A DNA stretch of 64,000 nucleotides from Arthrobacter sp. RIT-PI-e (GTDB lineage: Bacteria; Actinomycetota; Actinomycetes; Actinomycetales; Micrococcaceae). Shown here piece after piece: positions 10,732 to 20,893 of the stretch; positions within the stretch are counted from its first letter, which is position 1; the number at the start of each line of letters is the position of its first letter. A program made the position numbers and the translations under genes. The notes below the pieces were generated by a model. It saw only the letters and a list, made by a program, of their open reading frames with translations, made no database searches and was not told where the DNA came from. Where the stretch lies: NCBI RefSeq assembly GCF_001187915.1, contig NZ_LGIU01000064.1, positions 53,959-117,958 of the forward strand, written 5' to 3'.

Positions 10732-12060
10732 TCAGGCGGGGGTGACCACCGGGCGGAGATCCTCGGCGGGAGGTGCCCACGACGCCGGATCCGCGCTCAC
10801 CTGCTCCCCCGACCGGATGTCCTTGACCTCGTGCGAGCCGTCGGCCGCGGTGAACCAGACGAACGGGATGCCTCGGCGGTCGGCGAACTTGATCTGCTTG
10901 CCGAACTTCTCCGCCCCGGCGGCCACCTCCGCGGCGATCCCCCGTGCGCGGAGGGCGGCGGCGACGTCCTGGGCCTCGGACCACGAGTCCTCGTCGGTGA
11001 GCGTGACGAGGACGGCGGTGGGGACGGCGCGCGAGACGGAGGCGAACCCCTGGCTGAGGATGCGCGAGACGATCCGGGTGACGCCGATGGACAGTCCCAC
11101 CCCGGGGAAGGTGCGGTTGCCCTTGCGGGCCAGGGCGTCGTAGCGGCCGCCCGAGCAGATGGAGCCGAGGCCCTCGTGGCCGTTCAGCACGGTCTCGTAG
11201 ACCGTACCGGTGTAGTAGTCGAGACCGCGGGCGATGCTGAGGTCCGCGACCACCCGGCCCGGCGCGCGGCGTGCCGCCTCGTCCACCACCTGGCGGAGTT
11301 CCTCCAGGCCCTCCTCGAGGAGATCGTCGCTCACGCCGAGCGCGCGGACCTCGTCCACGAAGGACGCGTCCCGGGTGCGGATGCCTGCGAGCCGCAGCGC
11401 CAGCTCCACCTGGTGGTCGTCCGCACCCGCCTCGTCGCGGAGGAGGGCGCCCACCTTCTCGCCGCCGATCTTCTCGAGCTTGTCGATGCTCCGCAGCACC
11501 GCGGCGGTGTCCGTGAGGCCGATCCCCCGGTAGAAGCCCTCGGCGAGCTTCCGGTTGTTCACGCGGAGCGTGAAGTCCGGGACGGGGAGCGCGCCGAGCG
11601 CCTCGACGACGGCGAGCGCGAGCTCGACGTCGTAGCGGAACGGCAGCGCGCCGTCGCCCACCACGTCGATGTCCGCCTGGGTGAACTCGCGGGCACGGCC
11701 CTCCTGGGGCCGCTCGCCGCGCCAGCACTTCTGGATCTGGAAGCGGCGGAAGGGGAAGGCGAGGTGGCCCGCGTTCTCGACCACGTAGCGCGCGAAGGGC
11801 ACCGTGAGGTCGTAGTGCAGTGCCAGGCCGCTCTCGGAGGCCGACGCCTCGTCCGCCTGGAGCCGCGACACCGCGTAGACCTCCTTGTCGATCTCCCCCT
11901 TGCGCAGGAGGTGGTCCACCGTCTCGACGGCCCGGGTCTCGATGCTCGAGAACCCGTGCAGCTCGAAGGTCCGCTGCAGCACGTCGAGCACGTGGAGCTC
12001 GATCAGGCGCTCCTCCGGCAGCCATTCGGGGAAACCGGACAGTGATGCCTTGCGGGCCAT
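10732..12060 (-). CDS. hisS: Histidyl-tRNA synthetase HisS
   Basis: The 442-residue class II synthetase attaches histidine to tRNA-His. The histidine-specific motifs RGLDYYTGTVYE and SGGRYDAL are present. Motif 2 reads FRRFQIQKCWRGERPQEGRAREFTQ, and a C-terminal anticodon-binding domain follows from about residue 345. AGGAGGAG precedes the ATG at 12060. The gene is transcribed away from the DUF349 gene. Confidence 0.96.
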   Translation of the reverse strand: MARKASLSGFPEWLPEERLIELHVLDVLQRTFELHGFSSIETRAVETVDHLLRKGEIDKEVYAVSRLQADEASASESGLALHYDLTVPFARYVVENAGHLAFPFRRFQIQKCWRGERPQEGRAREFTQADIDVVGDGALPFRYDVELALAVVEALGALPVPDFTLRVNNRKLAEGFYRGIGLTDTAAVLRSIDKLEKIGGEKVGALLRDEAGADDHQVELALRLAGIRTRDASFVDEVRALGVSDDLLEEGLEELRQVVDEAARRAPGRVVADLSIARGLDYYTGTVYETVLNGHEGLGSICSGGRYDALARKGNRTFPGVGLSIGVTRIVSRILSQGFASVSRAVPTAVLVTLTDEDSWSEAQDVAAALRARGIAAEVAAGAEKFGKQIKFADRRGIPFVWFTAADGSHEVKDIRSGEQVSADPASWAPPAEDLRPVVTPA

Positions 12061-12416
12061 GGGATTGCTCTCCTCCTGGGGGTGGTACCTGGTGTCGCAG
12101 GATGTGCGGCCGGGTGACGGCCGGCCCCGCGGCCTTCATCCTAGGCGGCGGGGCACGCCCGGGGAAAAGGGCGGCATGGCGGCACCGGCTCCTCCTGCCG
12201 CGTATCACGCCGCTTCACCCCGTCCGGGGAGGCCCTGTGGGTAAAGTAACCTCAGCGCAGGTTCCGTGGTTCCACGGCCCGGGACGGTGCCGCGCACCAC
12301 CCGGTCCTGCCGATCGTGACGCGTGGACCGGCTCCCCGGACAGATAGACTCCGAGACCTGCAGAACATGGCCCCGGCGTTGCTTCCGGCCATCCGACGAG
12401 CGAAAGACTTCTAGCG
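12061..12416. other. 356-base divergent intergenic region hisS / DUF349 gene
   Basis: No coding potential beyond shadows of hisS. A small hairpin (12263-12276, CCGTGG/CCACGG) is visible. A TAGACT hexamer near 12343 could be a -10 box for the plus-strand gene, but without a good -35. Nothing else is recognised. Confidence 0.4.
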
Positions 12417-14073
12417 GTGACAGACAGTCAGCAATCCGACGACACGACCACGAGCCACGACGCGCAGCAGGGTGCTGCCGGAGGATCCGGTGTGGACACG
12501 CCCACCTCCACGGCAGCATCCACGCCGATGACGGAAGCTCCCGCCGACGTCACGGACACCGCGGCGGATCCCGCTCAGGAGGCAGCCGGCAGCGCGGACC
12601 CGGTGACCGACGAGAGCGGGCCCACCGACGCCGCGTCCTCCGACGCCGCCTCCGCGGAGCGCGAGGGCCCCCCCGAGGCCGAGGCCGCGGCGGAGGAACC
12701 GACGGTGCCCGCCACGGCACCGGCCTCATCGGAGGGCGCTCCGGCCCCGGAGGCCGTCGTCGAACCCGCGGCCCTCGAAGGCAGCCCAGCCGATGGCGAC
12801 GCCCCCCGCCCACAGCACCCCCCTCGCGGAGGCCGGGAAGTTCGCCCGGGTGGAGGAGGACGGCCATGTCTTCCTGCTCGTCGACGGTGCCGAGCACCCC
12901 GTGGGCCAGTACCCGGACGCCTCCCGGGAGGAGGCCCTGGCCTACTTCGTGCGCAAGTACGACGACGTCGCGAGCCAGGTGGCGCTGCTGGAGCAGCGCG
13001 TGCAGGCCAAGGCGCCGTCCTCGGACATGGCGAAGACCGCCAAGCACCTGCGCACCCAGGTGGGTGAGCGGAAGATGGTGGGCGACGTCCTCGCACTCGA
13101 GGCCCGCATCGACACCCTGCTCGAGGCCGTCCGCGGTATCGAGCAGGCAGAACGCGCGGTCCAGGACGAGCTGAAGGCCAAGGAACTCGCGGCACGGGAG
13201 GCGATCGTGGCCGAGGCCGAGGAGCTCGCCGGCCGTGACCCGTCCACCGTGCAGTGGAAGGCCAGCAGCACCCGCATGAACGAGTTGTTCGAGCTGTGGA
13301 AGGCCGCGCAGAAGAACGGACCGAGGCTGGGCCGCGGCACGGAGGACGCCCTGTGGAAGCGGTTCCGTTCCTCGCGCACGGTGTTCGACCGCCATCGCCG
13401 CGCCTACTTCTCCCAGCTGGACACGGACAACGCGGAGGCCAAGCAGGCCAAGGAGGCGCTCATCACGCGCGCCGAGCAGTTGGCCGACTCCACGGACTGG
13501 GGCCAGACGGCCGCGGAGTACCGGCGGCTGATGGACGAGTGGAAGGCGTCCAAGCGTGCCAGCCGGAAGGACGACGACGCCCTGTGGGCGCGGTTCCGCG
13601 CGGCGCAGGACCGTTTCTTCGAAGCCCGCAAGTCCGTGAACGAGGCCGTCGACGAGGAGTACGCCGGCAACCTCGTGGTCAAGGAGGCGCTCTTGAAGGA
13701 GGCTCAGCAGATCCTCCCGGTCCGCGATCTCGCCGCCGCCCGGAAGGCCCTCACCTCCATCCGTGACCGGTGGGACGCGGCCGGCAAGGTCCCGCGCGCG
13801 GACATGGGCCGGATCGACGGCGCCCTGCGCCAGGTCGAGGACGCCGTGAAGTCCGCGGAGGACGAGAACTGGACGAGGACCAACCCCGAGACGAAGGCAC
13901 GCACCAACAGTGCGCTGAGCCAGCTCGAGGCCACCATCGCCCAGCTCAAGGAGGACCTCGCCGCCGCCGAGCGTGCGGGGGACGCCAAGAAGATCGCCTC
14001 CGCCCGGGAAGCGCTGGCGGCCCGCGAGCAGTGGCTCGAGATGCTGCAGCGCTCGGCGCGGGACTTCTCCTAG
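12417..14073 (+). pseudogene. DUF349 coiled-coil protein, frameshifted in a C6 run
   Basis: The gene starts at 12417 (GTGACAGACAGT, MTDSQQSDD) with a long acidic, Ala/Pro-rich disordered region of about 125 residues. It then loses frame at GACGCCCCCCGCC (about 12800-12812). Removing one C gives DGDAPAHSTPLAEAGKFARV, and the other frame continues to 14073 with the VFLLVDGAEHPVGQYPDAS segment and repeated DUF349 helices (for example YRRLMDEWKASKRASRKDDDALWARF). Reading from the internal ATG at 12793 gives a 426-residue protein that lacks only the disordered N-terminus, so function may persist. DUF349 proteins are widespread in Actinobacteria next to hisS or relA; their role is not established. 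Confidence 0.8.
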
Positions 14074-14102
14074 GACCCCCGTCCGCCGCTGCGGCATCAC
14101 CG

Positions 14103-14142
14103 GCCCCCCGGCACCGTTGTCCACATCGGTGCCGGGGGGCTT
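14103..14142 (+). terminator. Intrinsic terminator after DUF349 gene
   Basis: A perfect 14-bp stem (GCCCCCCGGCACCG with its complement) and a 10-base loop are followed by CTTCCC. It lies 30 bases past the stop codon. Confidence 0.8.
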
Positions 14143-14175
14143 CCCTGTGCGACGCACGGTGGTGATCCTGGAGGA

Positions 14176-14832
14176 ATGCCTCCCCTGGACGGTCCTCGCG
14201 CAGCAGCACCACCGGAGCGGTTCCTCGGTACCGGGGACTCCGCGGTGACCTCCACCGGTGGCACCCTGTTCCACGCGGGCGAGGTCTTCACCTCGGCGGA
14301 GCTGCAGGCCATGCGGCTGGAGGGACTGGTGCGCCGCGTGATCGGGGACTCCTACCTCCGCAGCGACTTCACCGAGGATCCGGCCACCCGGGCACGGGCC
14401 GCGGTGCGCAGCGTGCCGCCCTCCCTCCGCTCCCGGGTGGCGCTCGGCCGATCGTGCGCGGCGGGGGTGTACGGATGCGCACGGCCGCCCGGACTGATCA
14501 GTCTCGTGACCGATCACCGCCGGCGCACCACGGCCCTGCCGCCGTTCGCGGCAGCGGTGATGCACCAGGTGGCACTCGGTCCGTTCGACGTGAACCTGGT
14601 GGGCGGCGTCTCGGTGACCACACCCCTGCGCACGGCACTGGACATCGCGGTGCACGGGGACGCCGACGCCGTGGCGGTCCTCCGGGCGATCGGCGGGGCG
14701 CAGGAGCTCGACTGCCCGTTACGTCTCGTGGAGGCCGCCCTCGTCAACACGCCCCGCGTACCGGGCAAGACGCGGGCCCTCACCCGGCTGCGGCTGGCAC
14801 GGCAGCACCCGGACCGGGCACGCTCCGGGTGA
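14176..14832 (+). CDS. AbiEi-like antitoxin-fold protein, orphan
   Basis: This 218-residue protein resembles the actinobacterial group annotated as type IV toxin-antitoxin AbiEi antitoxins. An N-terminal winged-helix-like stretch (GEVFTSAELQAMRLEGLVRRVIGDSYL) is followed by the family's VTTPLRTALDIA segment near residue 150. No AbiEii-like nucleotidyltransferase toxin is adjacent, so it is an orphan and need not act as an antitoxin. The start is uncertain: the ATG at 14176 has GGAGGA almost touching it, and a GTG at about 14245 would also leave the domain intact. Confidence 0.6.
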   Translation: MPPLDGPRAAAPPERFLGTGDSAVTSTGGTLFHAGEVFTSAELQAMRLEGLVRRVIGDSYLRSDFTEDPATRARAAVRSVPPSLRSRVALGRSCAAGVYGCARPPGLISLVTDHRRRTTALPPFAAAVMHQVALGPFDVNLVGGVSVTTPLRTALDIAVHGDADAVAVLRAIGGAQELDCPLRLVEAALVNTPRVPGKTRALTRLRLARQHPDRARSG

Positions 14833-14845
14833 GCATCCCCACGGG

Positions 14846-14877
14846 GCCCGGTGCGGCGGTGCGCCGCCGCACCGGGC
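14846..14877. terminator. Bidirectional hairpin between convergent AbiEi-like gene and relA
   Basis: A perfect 14-bp GC stem with a 4-base loop (TGCG) lies between the stop of the plus-strand gene (14832) and the relA stop (14888). It has no T tract, but its position suits a shared terminator. Confidence 0.6.
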
Positions 14878-14887
14878 GGGCGCGAGG

Positions 14888-17290
14888 TCAGGATCTGCGC
14901 TGGGAACCGGTGGTGCGGTAGACGTCGAACACGCCGTCGATCCGGCGCACCGCGCTCAGCACGTGGTTGAGGTACTTGGGATCACCCATCTCGAAGGCGA
15001 AACGGGACATGGCCACGCGGTCCGAGGACGTGTTCACGTTCGCCGCGAGGATGTTCACGTGGTTCTCCGCGAGGACGCTTGTCACGTCCGAGAGCAGGCT
15101 CTTACGGTCCAGGGCCTCCACCTGGATCTCCACGAGGAACACGCTCGTCTGGGTGGGTGCCCACTCCACCGGGACCATGCGGTCCGGCTGGTCACGCAGC
15201 TCGTCCACGTTGCGGCAGTCGTTGCGGTGCACGGAGACCCCGGAGCCGCGGGTCACGAAGCCGATGATGGGATCCGGCGGCACGGGTGTGCAGCACCGTG
15301 CGAGCTTGACCCAGACGTCCCCGACCCCGCGGACGGTGACGCCCGAGTCGGAGAACTTCGGCCGGCGCGGCTGGGTGGTCACGGCCGTCTCGGTGAGGTT
15401 CTCCTTGGCCTCCTCGTGGCCGCCCATCAGCGCGACGAGGTGCTCGATCACGTTCTGCGCGGACGTGTGCCCGTCCCCCACCGCCGCGTACAGCGCCGAG
15501 ATGTCCTGGTGCTTGAGCTTCTCCGCCACCGCCATCAGCGCGCTGTGGCTCATCATGCGCTGCAGCGGCAGGTTCTGCTTGCGCATGGCACGCGTCAGCA
15601 GTTCCTTGCCCTTGTCCACCGCCTCCTCGCGGCGCTCCTTGGTGAACCACTGCCGGATCTTGTTCCGGGCCCGCGGGCTCTTGACGAACCCCTGCCAGTC
15701 CTGGCTCGGCCCCGCACCCTCGGCCTTGGAGGTGAAGATCTCCACCGAGTCGCCGTGGTTCAGTTCGCTGTTCAGCGGCACCAGCTTGCCGTTCACCCGC
15801 GCGCCGATGGTCCGGTGCCCCACCTCGGTGTGCACGGCGTACGCGAAGTCCACCGGGGTGGAGCCCGCCGGCAGGGCCATGACCTCCCCCTTGGGGGTGA
15901 ACACGAACACCTCGCGCGCGTTGATCTCGAAGCGCAGGGAGTCCAGGAACTCGTCGGGGTCCGCGGTCTCCTGCTGCCAGTCGACGAGGCTGCGCAGCCA
16001 CCCCATGTCCTCGTTCTCGGGGGCCTCGAACTGCTTGCCGCCGCTCTTGTACTTCCAGTGGGCGGCCACACCGTACTCGGCGCGACGATGCATGTCGTGC
16101 GTACGGATCTGGATCTCCACGGGCTTGCCGCCGGGTCCGATCACCGTGGTGTGCAGCGACTGGTACATGTTGAACTTCGGCATCGCGATGTAGTCCTTGA
16201 ACCGTCCCGGCAGAGGGTTCCAGCGCGCGTGCAGGGAGCCGAGGGTCGCATAGCAGTCGCGGACACTGTCCACGAGCACCCGCACACCCATCAGGTCGTG
16301 GATGTCGTCGAAGTCCTTCCCCCGCACGATCATCTTCTGGTAGATCGAGTAGTAGTGCTTGGGGCGGCCGGTGATCGTGGCCTTGATCCTCACCCCGCGC
16401 AGGTCCTCCTCCACCTGGTTGCGCACCACGCTCAGGTGCTTCTCGCGTTCGGGTGTGCGGTCCCCCACCATCCGGACGATCTCCTCGTACACCTTCGGGT
16501 GCAGTGCGGCGAAGGAGAGATCCTCCAGCTCCCACTTGATGGTGTTCATCCCGAGGCGGTGGGCCAGCGGGGCGAAGATCTCGAGGGTCTCGCGGGCCTT
16601 CTTCGCCGAGGACGTCGGCGAGACGAAGCGCCAGGTACGGGCGTTGTGCAGGCGGTCTGCCAGCTTGATGACGATCACGCGGATGTCCTTGGCCATCGCG
16701 ACCACCATCTTGCGCACGGTCTCCGCCTGGGCCGCGGCACCGAAGGACATCTTGTCCAGCTTGGTGACGCCGTCCACGAGCATGGCGACCTCCGGGCCGA
16801 AGTCCCGCGTCAGCTCCTCGAGCGTGTACGCGGTGTCCTCGACGGTGTCGTGCAGCAGGGCGGCGGCCAGCGTGGTGCCGGTCATCCCGAGCTCGGCCAG
16901 GATCGTGGCCACGGCCACGGGGTGGGTGATGTAGGGATCCCCGCTCTTCCGGGTCTGCCCCTCGTGGCTGCGCTCCGCGACGAGGTACGCCCGCTGGATG
17001 AGGTCGAGGTCCTCCTTCGGGTTGTTGGCCCGTACCGTGCGCAGCAGCGGCTCGAGCACGGGCGAGTAGCCGGAGGAACCGCGGCCGGTGAGGCGCGCGA
17101 TACGGGCCCTGGTGCGCCCGCGGCGTCCGGTGACGGGGGGTTCCGCGGGCGGGGGCGACGTCGTCCCGGGCCCGGCACCCCGGGCGGGGACGTCGGTCGG
17201 TGCATCGGTGGCGACCCGCCCGGGAGCGTTGTGCTCCTGTGGCCCCCGACCGTCCGCGGGCCGCGCTGCGGGATTCACCGCTTCAGCCAT
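14888..17290 (-). CDS. relA: Bifunctional (p)ppGpp synthetase/hydrolase RelA/SpoT (Rel)
   Basis: This 800-residue long Rel protein controls the stringent response. Domains in order: disordered Pro-rich start (about 1-65), HD hydrolase ([17 protein letters not shown] and LLHDTVEDT) and synthetase ([26 protein letters not shown]). These are followed by TGS ([31 protein letters not shown]), a Cys/His zinc-finger-like region ([11 protein letters not shown]) and a C-terminal ACT domain. Both catalytic halves look intact, as expected for the single Rel of Actinobacteria. It sits downstream of secF on the same strand after a gap of 110 bases. Confidence 0.95.
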   Translation of the reverse strand: MAEAVNPAARPADGRGPQEHNAPGRVATDAPTDVPARGAGPGTTSPPPAEPPVTGRRGRTRARIARLTGRGSSGYSPVLEPLLRTVRANNPKEDLDLIQRAYLVAERSHEGQTRKSGDPYITHPVAVATILAELGMTGTTLAAALLHDTVEDTAYTLEELTRDFGPEVAMLVDGVTKLDKMSFGAAAQAETVRKMVVAMAKDIRVIVIKLADRLHNARTWRFVSPTSSAKKARETLEIFAPLAHRLGMNTIKWELEDLSFAALHPKVYEEIVRMVGDRTPEREKHLSVVRNQVEEDLRGVRIKATITGRPKHYYSIYQKMIVRGKDFDDIHDLMGVRVLVDSVRDCYATLGSLHARWNPLPGRFKDYIAMPKFNMYQSLHTTVIGPGGKPVEIQIRTHDMHRRAEYGVAAHWKYKSGGKQFEAPENEDMGWLRSLVDWQQETADPDEFLDSLRFEINAREVFVFTPKGEVMALPAGSTPVDFAYAVHTEVGHRTIGARVNGKLVPLNSELNHGDSVEIFTSKAEGAGPSQDWQGFVKSPRARNKIRQWFTKERREEAVDKGKELLTRAMRKQNLPLQRMMSHSALMAVAEKLKHQDISALYAAVGDGHTSAQNVIEHLVALMGGHEEAKENLTETAVTTQPRRPKFSDSGVTVRGVGDVWVKLARCCTPVPPDPIIGFVTRGSGVSVHRNDCRNVDELRDQPDRMVPVEWAPTQTSVFLVEIQVEALDRKSLLSDVTSVLAENHVNILAANVNTSSDRVAMSRFAFEMGDPKYLNHVLSAVRRIDGVFDVYRTTGSQRRS

Positions 17291-17401
17291 TCACAACCCC
17301 TCAATCTCGCACCGGGTTCCCACGAAGTGTTCAACATGCCACATCTGCCGGAACAACGCCAAGTGTAGCCGCGCCCGGCCGGCGGGCTCCGCGGGTACGG
17401 C

Positions 17402-18400
17402 TCAGGCCGGGGCCGCCTCGAGCTCACGCCGCTGCTGCACGCGCTCCGCCTGCTTCCTGAGCTCGGGCTCGTTGATCCGGAGCTGCGCGTAGAGGGGGGC
17501 CGCAATGAACAGGGTGCCGAGCGTGCCGAGGATGATGCCGATGAACAGGGCCAGCGAGAGGTCCTGGAGGGTGCCGGCGCCCAGCAGGAAGGCGCCGATG
17601 AAGAGGATGGAGGCCACCGGGAGGATCGCCACCACGGAGGTGTTGATCGATCGGACGAGGGTCTGGTTCACCGCCAGGTTCACCTGCTCGGCGAAGGTGC
17701 GCTTGGTGGAGTCGGTGATGCCCGCCGTGTTCTCGCGGATCTTGTCGAACACCACCACGGTGTCGTAGAGGGCGTAGCTGAGGATGGTCAGGAAACCGAT
17801 GATCGCCGACGGCGTCACCTCGAAGTTGCTCAGCGAGTACAGTCCGGCCGTGACCACCATGACCACCAGCAGGGCCACCATGGCAGCGAGGGACATCTTC
17901 CAGGTGCGGAAGTAGATCCCCATGAGGATCGCGGCGAGCACCACGAACACGCCGAGCCCGATCAGCGCCTGACGGCTGACGTCCTCACCCCAGGTGGGGC
18001 CGACGAAGCTGGAGGCCACCTGGTCGGCGTCCACCCCGTAGCCGGCCACCAGGTTGTCGCGTACCTCGAGGGTCTCGTTGTCCGAGAGCTGCTCGGTCTG
18101 GATGCGGACGGTGTTGGTGGCGATGTTGGTCACCCGTGGCACCGCCCCGGAGACCACCTGCGTGACGGCGTCCTCACCGATGGAGGTGTCCGTGTTGTCG
18201 GTGGCGGACACCGTGAACTCGGACCCGCCCCGGAAGTCGATGCCGAGGTTGAAGCCACCCTTGACCACCGGGATGATCAACGCCGCCAGCACTGCGACGG
18301 CCGCGATGACGAACCAGAGCTTGCGCTTGGCGAGGAAGGGGTAGGAACGCTTGCCCGTGTAGAGCTCGTTCCCGAAGGTGGCGAAGCTGGTGCGGCTCAT
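17402..18400 (-). CDS. secF: Protein translocase subunit SecF
   Basis: The 332-residue membrane protein works with SecD to use proton motive force late in Sec export. Seen are the first membrane helix (LWFVIAAVAVLAALIIPVV), the SecF signature FNLGIDFRGGSEF, a periplasmic domain, and five C-terminal helices including SYALYDTVVVFDKIREN. The start at 18400 overlaps the secD stop by four bases (ATGA). The Glu/Arg-rich tail is cytoplasmic. Confidence 0.95.
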   Translation of the reverse strand: MSRTSFATFGNELYTGKRSYPFLAKRKLWFVIAAVAVLAALIIPVVKGGFNLGIDFRGGSEFTVSATDNTDTSIGEDAVTQVVSGAVPRVTNIATNTVRIQTEQLSDNETLEVRDNLVAGYGVDADQVASSFVGPTWGEDVSRQALIGLGVFVVLAAILMGIYFRTWKMSLAAMVALLVVMVVTAGLYSLSNFEVTPSAIIGFLTILSYALYDTVVVFDKIRENTAGITDSTKRTFAEQVNLAVNQTLVRSINTSVVAILPVASILFIGAFLLGAGTLQDLSLALFIGIILGTLGTLFIAAPLYAQLRINEPELRKQAERVQQRRELEAAPA

Positions 18401-20136
18401 TCGTTGGTCTCTTTCTTCGAGGAACCGGTACGGCCCGCGAGGGTCTTCTCCTGCTCGGCCCGCTTGCGCTCGGCGATGGTCAGGCGCCGTTCGGCCTCCG
18501 CCGAGGCACCCTTGTTCCTGGTCCGCGTCGCGGCCACGGCCGCGGGCCGCCCCGGCTCGCGGACCTGGCCCGCCCCCCGGTAGAGGGGGATCTTGTTCAG
18601 CGTGTCCGAGGACATCCCGGACCACGGGTGGCCCCCGCCGAAGAAGCGGGTCCCGGCGAGCAGCCTCATGACCGGGTGGGTGAAGAGGAACACCACGATG
18701 AGGTCGGCGATCGCGGTGAGCCCGAGGGTGAAGGCGAAACCGCGGACGTTGCCGACGGCGACGAAGTACAGCACCAGCGCGGCCAGCAGGTTCACGGCCT
18801 TCGACGCCAGGACCGTCCGCTTGGCGCGCCGCCACCCGCTCTCCACGGCGGCGACGAGGTTGCGGCCGTCCCGCAGCTCGTCACGGATCCGCTCGAAGTA
18901 CACGATGAAGGAGTCGGCGGTCTGGCCGATGGCCACGATCAGTCCGGCCACGCCCGCGAGCGAGAGCCGGTAGTTCTCCGTCCACCCGAGGATGCAGATG
19001 GCGAGGTAGGTGAGCACACCGGCGACGAGCAGCGAGATGATGGTCACCAGACCCAGCAGGCGGTACTGGAACATGGAGTAGACCGCGACGAGGGCCAGCC
19101 CGATCAGACCCGCGATCAGGCCGAGGCGCAGCTGGTCGGCGCCGAGGGTGGCGGAGATCTGCTGCTCGCTCTGGATCTCGAAGCTGATGGGCAGCGCACC
19201 GTACTTCAGCTGTTCGGCCAGGGCCGCCGCGGACTGCTCCGTGAAGTTGCCGCTGATCGACGGCCTGCCGTCCGGGATCACCGCGTTCGTGGTGGGCGCG
19301 GAGACGATCCGGCCGTCGAGCACGATCGCGAACTGGTTGCGGGGGTCCCCCTGACCGATCGCGTACAGGCGCTCGGTCACCTCGCGGAAGGTCTGGGTGC
19401 CCTCGGCGTTGAACTCGATGTTCACGGCCCAGGTGTTCAGCGCCTGGCCCGTGGAGCTGCGCTGCAGACCGTAGGTCGCCGTGGTGATGTCCGTCCCCGG
19501 CACCTCGACGGGTCCGAGGATGTACTTGCCCTGCGTGTCGGGTTCGCACGCGATCATCGGCTGGTCCGCGGGAGCCGCCTCCACGGCGGGCTCCAGGGTG
19601 GCGGGGTCCAGGCAGTCGGTGGTCTCGAACTCGCTGTACAGCTCCGCGGTGATCCAGTTCGGGTCGCTGGCGTCCTGGGGCTCACCGGGCGCATTGGGCA
19701 GCTGGTCCTCGGGGGTGGGCGTCTCCGCCGCCGGTGCCTGACCGGGCCCGCCGGCGAGCACCGGGCGGAACTCCATCTGCGCGGAGGCCTGGATCAGGTC
19801 GCGGGTCTCGGCGTCCGGGGTCCCGGGGAGCGAGACGATGACGTTCCGGCCGGACTGCGTGTTGATCTCGGCTTCGGAGACACCGGAGCCGTCCACCCGC
19901 TGACGGATGATCTCCACGGCCTGGTCGAGCTGCTCGGCGGTGATCTCGCTGCCGCCCTGCACCCGCGGCGCGAGGATCATCTGCGTGCCGCCCTCCAGGT
20001 CGAGGGCGAGGCGCGGGCTCCAGCTCGCGGAACCCCACTGGGTGCCCGCGCCCAGCAGGATGGCGAGGAGTGCGGTCAGTGCGCCCAGCCAGACAAGTGT
20101 CCGCTTGGCTGCCGTCCCGGGACCGGTACGAGGCAT
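18397..20136 (-). CDS. secD: Protein translocase subunit SecD
   Basis: The 579-residue partner of SecF. An N-terminal helix is followed by LALDLEGGTQMIL, the large P1 periplasmic domain (about 60-370) with an acidic, Pro-rich insertion near residues 130-160, and six C-terminal helices (for example GVAGLIVAIGQTADSFIVYFERIRDEL). The cytoplasmic tail is basic. yajC lies 85 bases upstream; yajC-secD-secF form one unit. Confidence 0.95.
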   Translation of the reverse strand: MPRTGPGTAAKRTLVWLGALTALLAILLGAGTQWGSASWSPRLALDLEGGTQMILAPRVQGGSEITAEQLDQAVEIIRQRVDGSGVSEAEINTQSGRNVIVSLPGTPDAETRDLIQASAQMEFRPVLAGGPGQAPAAETPTPEDQLPNAPGEPQDASDPNWITAELYSEFETTDCLDPATLEPAVEAAPADQPMIACEPDTQGKYILGPVEVPGTDITTATYGLQRSSTGQALNTWAVNIEFNAEGTQTFREVTERLYAIGQGDPRNQFAIVLDGRIVSAPTTNAVIPDGRPSISGNFTEQSAAALAEQLKYGALPISFEIQSEQQISATLGADQLRLGLIAGLIGLALVAVYSMFQYRLLGLVTIISLLVAGVLTYLAICILGWTENYRLSLAGVAGLIVAIGQTADSFIVYFERIRDELRDGRNLVAAVESGWRRAKRTVLASKAVNLLAALVLYFVAVGNVRGFAFTLGLTAIADLIVVFLFTHPVMRLLAGTRFFGGGHPWSGMSSDTLNKIPLYRGAGQVREPGRPAAVAATRTRNKGASAEAERRLTIAERKRAEQEKTLAGRTGSSKKETNE

Positions 20137-20221
20137 GGTGAGGTGTCCTTATGCAGTGGCGTCCAGGACGCCGAGGTGAACCTGGGGGCGCGGCCGACTA
20201 CCGGCGCCTTCTGGGAAAATG

Positions 20222-20776
20222 CTAGTTCTCCGGGTCGGCTTTCGGCTCGCGCCGGCCCCGCGCGTCGGGCTTCCCGGTGCTGCGCTCGCGCTCGAGGCGT
20301 GCGAGGGTCTCCTCCGGGGTCTCGACGGCGGAGGAGCCACCGGCGCTCCCCGGGGCGGTGTCCGGACGGTCCACGTCCGCGAGGGAGGACGCGTCGTCGG
20401 GTACGGAGGTGCCCTCGTAGGCGTCGAGATCGTTCCGGGTGCCTTCGGCGGGCACCGCTCCCTCCGGGTCCTGCTCCACGACCTTCGCGAGGGCCTGCGT
20501 GTGCACGGTGGCGGTGTTGCCGGGGGAGAGCTCCAGGACGGCCTGGTTGTTCTCGGTGTCCACCGAGACGATGGTGCCGAAGAGACCGAACTGCGTCATC
20601 ACCCGCGTGCCCGGCTCCATCTGCGTCCGCATCTCCTTGACCTGCTGCTGCGACTTCCGCTGACGCCGGAACATCGAGAAGATCAGGAACGCGAGGGCGA
20701 GGGGCAGCAGGAGGTTGATGAAGCTGAAACCCCCGCCGTCTGCGGAGGTGTTGGCGGCGAGTACGTCTGCGAGCAC
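20222..20776 (-). CDS. yajC: Preprotein translocase subunit YajC
   Basis: At 184 residues it is longer than the usual 90-110. The conserved part is a single helix (FINLLLPLALAFLIFSMF), RRQRKSQQQVKEM and EPGTRVMTQFGLFGTIVSVD. The extra length is a disordered, acidic and then Arg-rich C-terminal tail, common in Actinobacteria. YajC associates with SecDF in the membrane. The gene begins the yajC-secD-secF operon. Confidence 0.93.
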   Translation of the reverse strand: MLADVLAANTSADGGGFSFINLLLPLALAFLIFSMFRRQRKSQQQVKEMRTQMEPGTRVMTQFGLFGTIVSVDTENNQAVLELSPGNTATVHTQALAKVVEQDPEGAVPAEGTRNDLDAYEGTSVPDDASSLADVDRPDTAPGSAGGSSAVETPEETLARLERERSTGKPDARGRREPKADPEN

Positions 20777-20893
20777 TGGGAAGTATCCGTTCCGGGAGCG
20801 GGGCTGTGGGCAGCACCCCCGTGCACCGCGGCACGCGAGGGTGAACCCCCAGTGTAGAGGGGGAAACTGGGCGTACCGGTGCCCGCGGGGCTG

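Noticed and set aside
12061..12416. T-box leader for hisS
   Set aside because: No AGGGUGG-type T-box bulge or specifier hairpin could be found on the minus strand; same for the thrS upstream region (40173-40432).
14963..17368. An 801-codon open frame antisense to relA
   Set aside because: Shadow of relA produced by third-position GC bias; no motif, no start context.
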